A DNA stretch of 7,131 nucleotides, from NCBI GenBank assembly GCA_947588775.1, contig CANPZQ010000103.1, forward strand, positions 1 through 7,131, in the 5' to 3' direction. The DNA comes from an uncultured Clostridia bacterium (GTDB lineage: Bacteria; Bacillota; Clostridia; Oscillospirales; Ruminococcaceae). The translations under genes were made by a program, and so were the position numbers. Of this stretch, positions 6,169-7,131 are shown piece after piece. The notes under the pieces were generated by a model, which worked only from the letters and a program-made list of their open reading frames with translations, was not told the DNA's origin and made no database searches. Positions within the stretch are counted from its first letter, which is position 1. Each line of letters begins with the position of its first letter.

Positions 6169-6254
6169 GGCGCGGCGGGGAAAGCTGGTTTCGTCGGCCC
6201 CACCCGCCCGCCCCCGCCATTTCCCGCCATTTTGACCGCTTCCCCCGCCGCGCC
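6169..6254 (+). repeat. 86-nt hairpin element, copy 3 (direct)
   Basis: Arms GGCGCGGCGGGGAAAGC (6169-6185) and 6238-6254 pair at 16 of 17 positions (A6181 faces C6242). The 52-nt loop opens TGGTTTCGTCGG and has a C-tract at 6198-6215 with four runs of three or more C separated by single bases, a G-quadruplex motif on the - strand. It aligns with copy 1 along its full length with only two compensating 1-nt gaps in the loop. Confidence 0.8.
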
Positions 6255-6259
6255 TCCTA

Positions 6260-6289
6260 CTGTCACCTCTCCCCCTCCCCGCATACAAT
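6260..6289 (+). promoter_or_regulatory. Possible promoter of the DUF3343/cysteine desulfurase pair
   Basis: CTGTCA (6260-6265) and TACAAT (6284-6289) are 18 bases apart. The -10 is good and the -35 is weak. The site lies in the short AT-richer stretch immediately before the gene, with transcription expected to start near 6296. Confidence 0.4.
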
Positions 6290-6313
6290 AAAACAGAATC
6301 CAAGAGAGGTGAC
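6262..6313. promoter_or_regulatory. Dyad that pairs with the DUF3343 ribosome binding site
   Basis: GTCACCTCTC (6262-6271) is the exact 10-base complement of GAGAGGTGAC (6304-6313), which contains the SD of the DUF3343 gene. If transcription enters from upstream, the SD would be hidden in a 10-bp stem. If it begins near 6296, the left arm lies in the -35 region and the dyad could instead be a protein site. Confidence 0.5.
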
Positions 6314-6318
6314 CAACT

Positions 6319-6540
6319 TTGACATACACGCTGATACCCGTTTCGTCGGTGACATACGCGATGAAATCCAAGGCTCTGCTCAACGGCATGGGCGTTTACT
6401 GCGAGGTCGAGAGGCAGGAAAAGGGCTCCCGCACCGGCTGCGGCTATGTAATCCGGATAAAAGACGACCCGAAGCGGATAATTCCGCTTCTGAATTCCCG
6501 CGGGATTGCCGCCCGCGACAGCTATACCGCCGAGCGTTGA
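6319..6540 (+). CDS. DUF3343 family protein, putative Se/S carrier-like
   Basis: A 73-residue protein that fits the small DUF3343 family, often annotated as a putative Se/S carrier-like protein. It has an opening strand (YTLIPVSSVTYAM), a helix (residues 14-24), and the conserved Cys-Gly pair at Cys41-Gly42 in RTGCGYVIRI; the cysteine is the likely carrier residue. A second cysteine is at 28. The TTG start at 6319 is chosen because AGAGGTG lies about 7 bases upstream and because the opening strand would be lost from the ATG at 6361. It lies one base before a cysteine desulfurase-family gene, so the two are probably co-transcribed and translationally coupled. The carrier role comes from family annotation and is not proven by the sequence. 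Confidence 0.8.
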   Translation: MTYTLIPVSSVTYAMKSKALLNGMGVYCEVERQEKGSRTGCGYVIRIKDDPKRIIPLLNSRGIAARDSYTAER

Positions 6541-6541
6541 C

Positions 6542-7131
6542 ATGAAGCAGGTATATTTTGACAACGCCGCGACGACCTTCCCGAAGCCGCCGTCCGTCGC
6601 CGAGGCCGTTCGCGAGGCTGTTTTGAGGTTTGGGGGGAATCCCGGGCGAGGCGGCCATTATTTTTCCCAAAAAGCTGCCGAAACCGTCTATTCGGTTCGG
6701 GAACAGGCCGCCGCCATGTTCGGCGCGGAGCCCGAAAACACCGTTTTCACCCAAAACTGCACCCACGCCCTTAATCTCGCCATAAAGGGAATCCTTCGCC
6801 CCGGCGACCGCGTAATAATTTCTTCGATGGAGCATAACGCCGTCGCCCGCCCCGTCTATGCTCTTACAAAATCCGGAATTCGCGCCGACGTAGCAATGGT
6901 CGGCCGTTCCGACGAAGAAACCGTAAAAAACTTCCGCGAGCTAATCAAATCCGGCCCGCGCTGCGTAATCTGCACCGCCGCCTCAAACGTAACCGGAAGG
7001 GTGAATCCAATCCGAGAAATCGCCGAAATATGCCGGGAAAACGGCGTATGTTTAATCGTCGACGGCGCGCAGGCCTGCGGGGTAATCCCTATCGGCCTCG
7101 GCGACGGAATGAACTTTCTCTGCACCGCCGG
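6542..7131 (+). CDS. Cysteine desulfurase-family class-V aminotransferase (N-terminal part, cut by window end)
   Basis: The frame is open from the ATG at 6542 to the window end, giving 196 complete codons of a protein usually near 380 residues. It is a PLP-dependent class-V aminotransferase fold: YFDNAATTFPKPPSV at the N-terminus, RGGHYFSQKA, His98 in SMEHNAV (cofactor stacking), Asn149 in AASNVTG, and Asp174 with Gln177 in VDGAQACGV (PLP contacts). The PLP lysine and the sulfur-accepting cysteine lie beyond the edge. The N-terminus resembles the cysteine desulfurase-like group that includes E. faecalis EF2568, linked to selenium-dependent molybdenum hydroxylases, more than housekeeping NifS/IscS. 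Only one base separates it from the upstream stop and its own SD is weak, which favours coupling to the DUF3343 gene. A selenium or sulfur role is inferred. Confidence 0.88.
   Translation, partial: MKQVYFDNAATTFPKPPSVAEAVREAVLRFGGNPGRGGHYFSQKAAETVYSVREQAAAMFGAEPENTVFTQNCTHALNLAIKGILRPGDRVIISSMEHNAVARPVYALTKSGIRADVAMVGRSDEETVKNFRELIKSGPRCVICTAASNVTGRVNPIREIAEICRENGVCLIVDGAQACGVIPIGLGDGMNFLCTA

Larger units (their letters stand above)
5662..6259. other. Gene-free, GC-rich, highly structured intergenic block
   Basis: Open frames here lack SD sites, run across inverted repeats, and would give Pro/Arg/Gly-rich products without recognisable domains, so I call no gene. The block holds three 86-nt hairpin elements (5719-5804, 5842-5927 and 6169-6254), a long imperfect inverted repeat (5934-6120) and a small hairpin CCGGGC/GCCCGG (6150-6155 with 6165-6170) that overlaps the left edge of the third element. 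Nothing is recognised at 5662-5705 or 5815-5841. Confidence 0.7.

Noticed and set aside
5719..6254. CRISPR array
   Set aside because: Only three units, in mixed orientation, with irregular spacing and long terminal stems; no cas genes nearby.
5612..6291. Open frames of 74 and 153 codons on the + strand across the GC-rich block
   Set aside because: They run straight through the hairpin elements, lack SD sites and give Pro/Arg/Gly-rich products without domains.
6132..6545. A 137-codon + strand frame overlapping the DUF3343 gene
   Set aside because: It is in a different frame from the DUF3343 match, has no SD and crosses hairpin copy 3.
6005..6564. Overlapping - strand open frames of 71 and 183 codons
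   Set aside because: No SD, low-complexity products, overlap with hairpin copy 3 and, for the longer one, with the well-supported DUF3343 gene.
6380..7125. Open frames of 151 and 89 codons on the - strand opposite the DUF3343 and cysteine desulfurase genes
   Set aside because: They are antisense to two genes with clear family motifs and have no SD or recognisable product.

Overview
The window looks like chromosomal DNA of a GC-rich member of the Firmicutes, probably an uncultured gut-type Clostridia. The basis is an AddA-type helicase-nuclease, a DUF3343 protein beside a class-V aminotransferase/cysteine desulfurase, strong AGGAGG-type ribosome binding sites, AT-rich sigma-A-like promoters in otherwise GC-rich DNA, and a TTG start. 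The taxon is inferred; no rRNA or tRNA gene is present to fix it.

Layout, left to right. (1) The C-terminal 483 residues of AddA (+), cut by the window edge. (2) A short AT-rich gap with a good promoter and a strong Shine-Dalgarno (SD) site, then a complete cytoplasmic glycoside hydrolase family 2 enzyme of the beta-galactosidase type (+, 1573-3885). (3) A convergent intergenic region with two hairpin terminators. (4) A complete L-fucose/L-arabinose isomerase-family protein (-, 4058-5533), with a near-consensus promoter (TTGAAA-17-TATAAT) flanked by two palindromes that could be regulator sites. (5) About 700 bp without a credible gene (5640-6318), extremely GC-rich and highly structured. (6) A small DUF3343 protein (+, 6319-6540), followed after one base by the start of a cysteine desulfurase-family gene (+, from 6542, cut by the window end).

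The most unusual part is region 5. It holds three copies of an element that is 86 nt in every copy: 17-nt terminal inverted arms around a 52-nt loop that starts TGGTTTsGTCGG and then carries a C-tract able to form a one-base-loop G-quadruplex on the other strand. Two copies are direct and the middle one is inverted. The arms differ between copies, but most differences preserve base pairing, so the stem appears to be under selection or has been regenerated. Between the second and third copies lies a separate long imperfect inverted repeat (5934-6120), which contains alternative pairings and three degenerate octamers. I do not recognise either structure; they are the best candidates for something undescribed.

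Functionally, the GH2 enzyme and the sugar isomerase could serve carbohydrate use, releasing sugars and isomerising an aldose, but they are convergent and separately promoted, so they are not one operon. The DUF3343/cysteine desulfurase pair is probably a translationally coupled operon for handling sulfur or selenium. AddA is a DNA-repair gene whose usual partner AddB would be expected upstream, outside the window.
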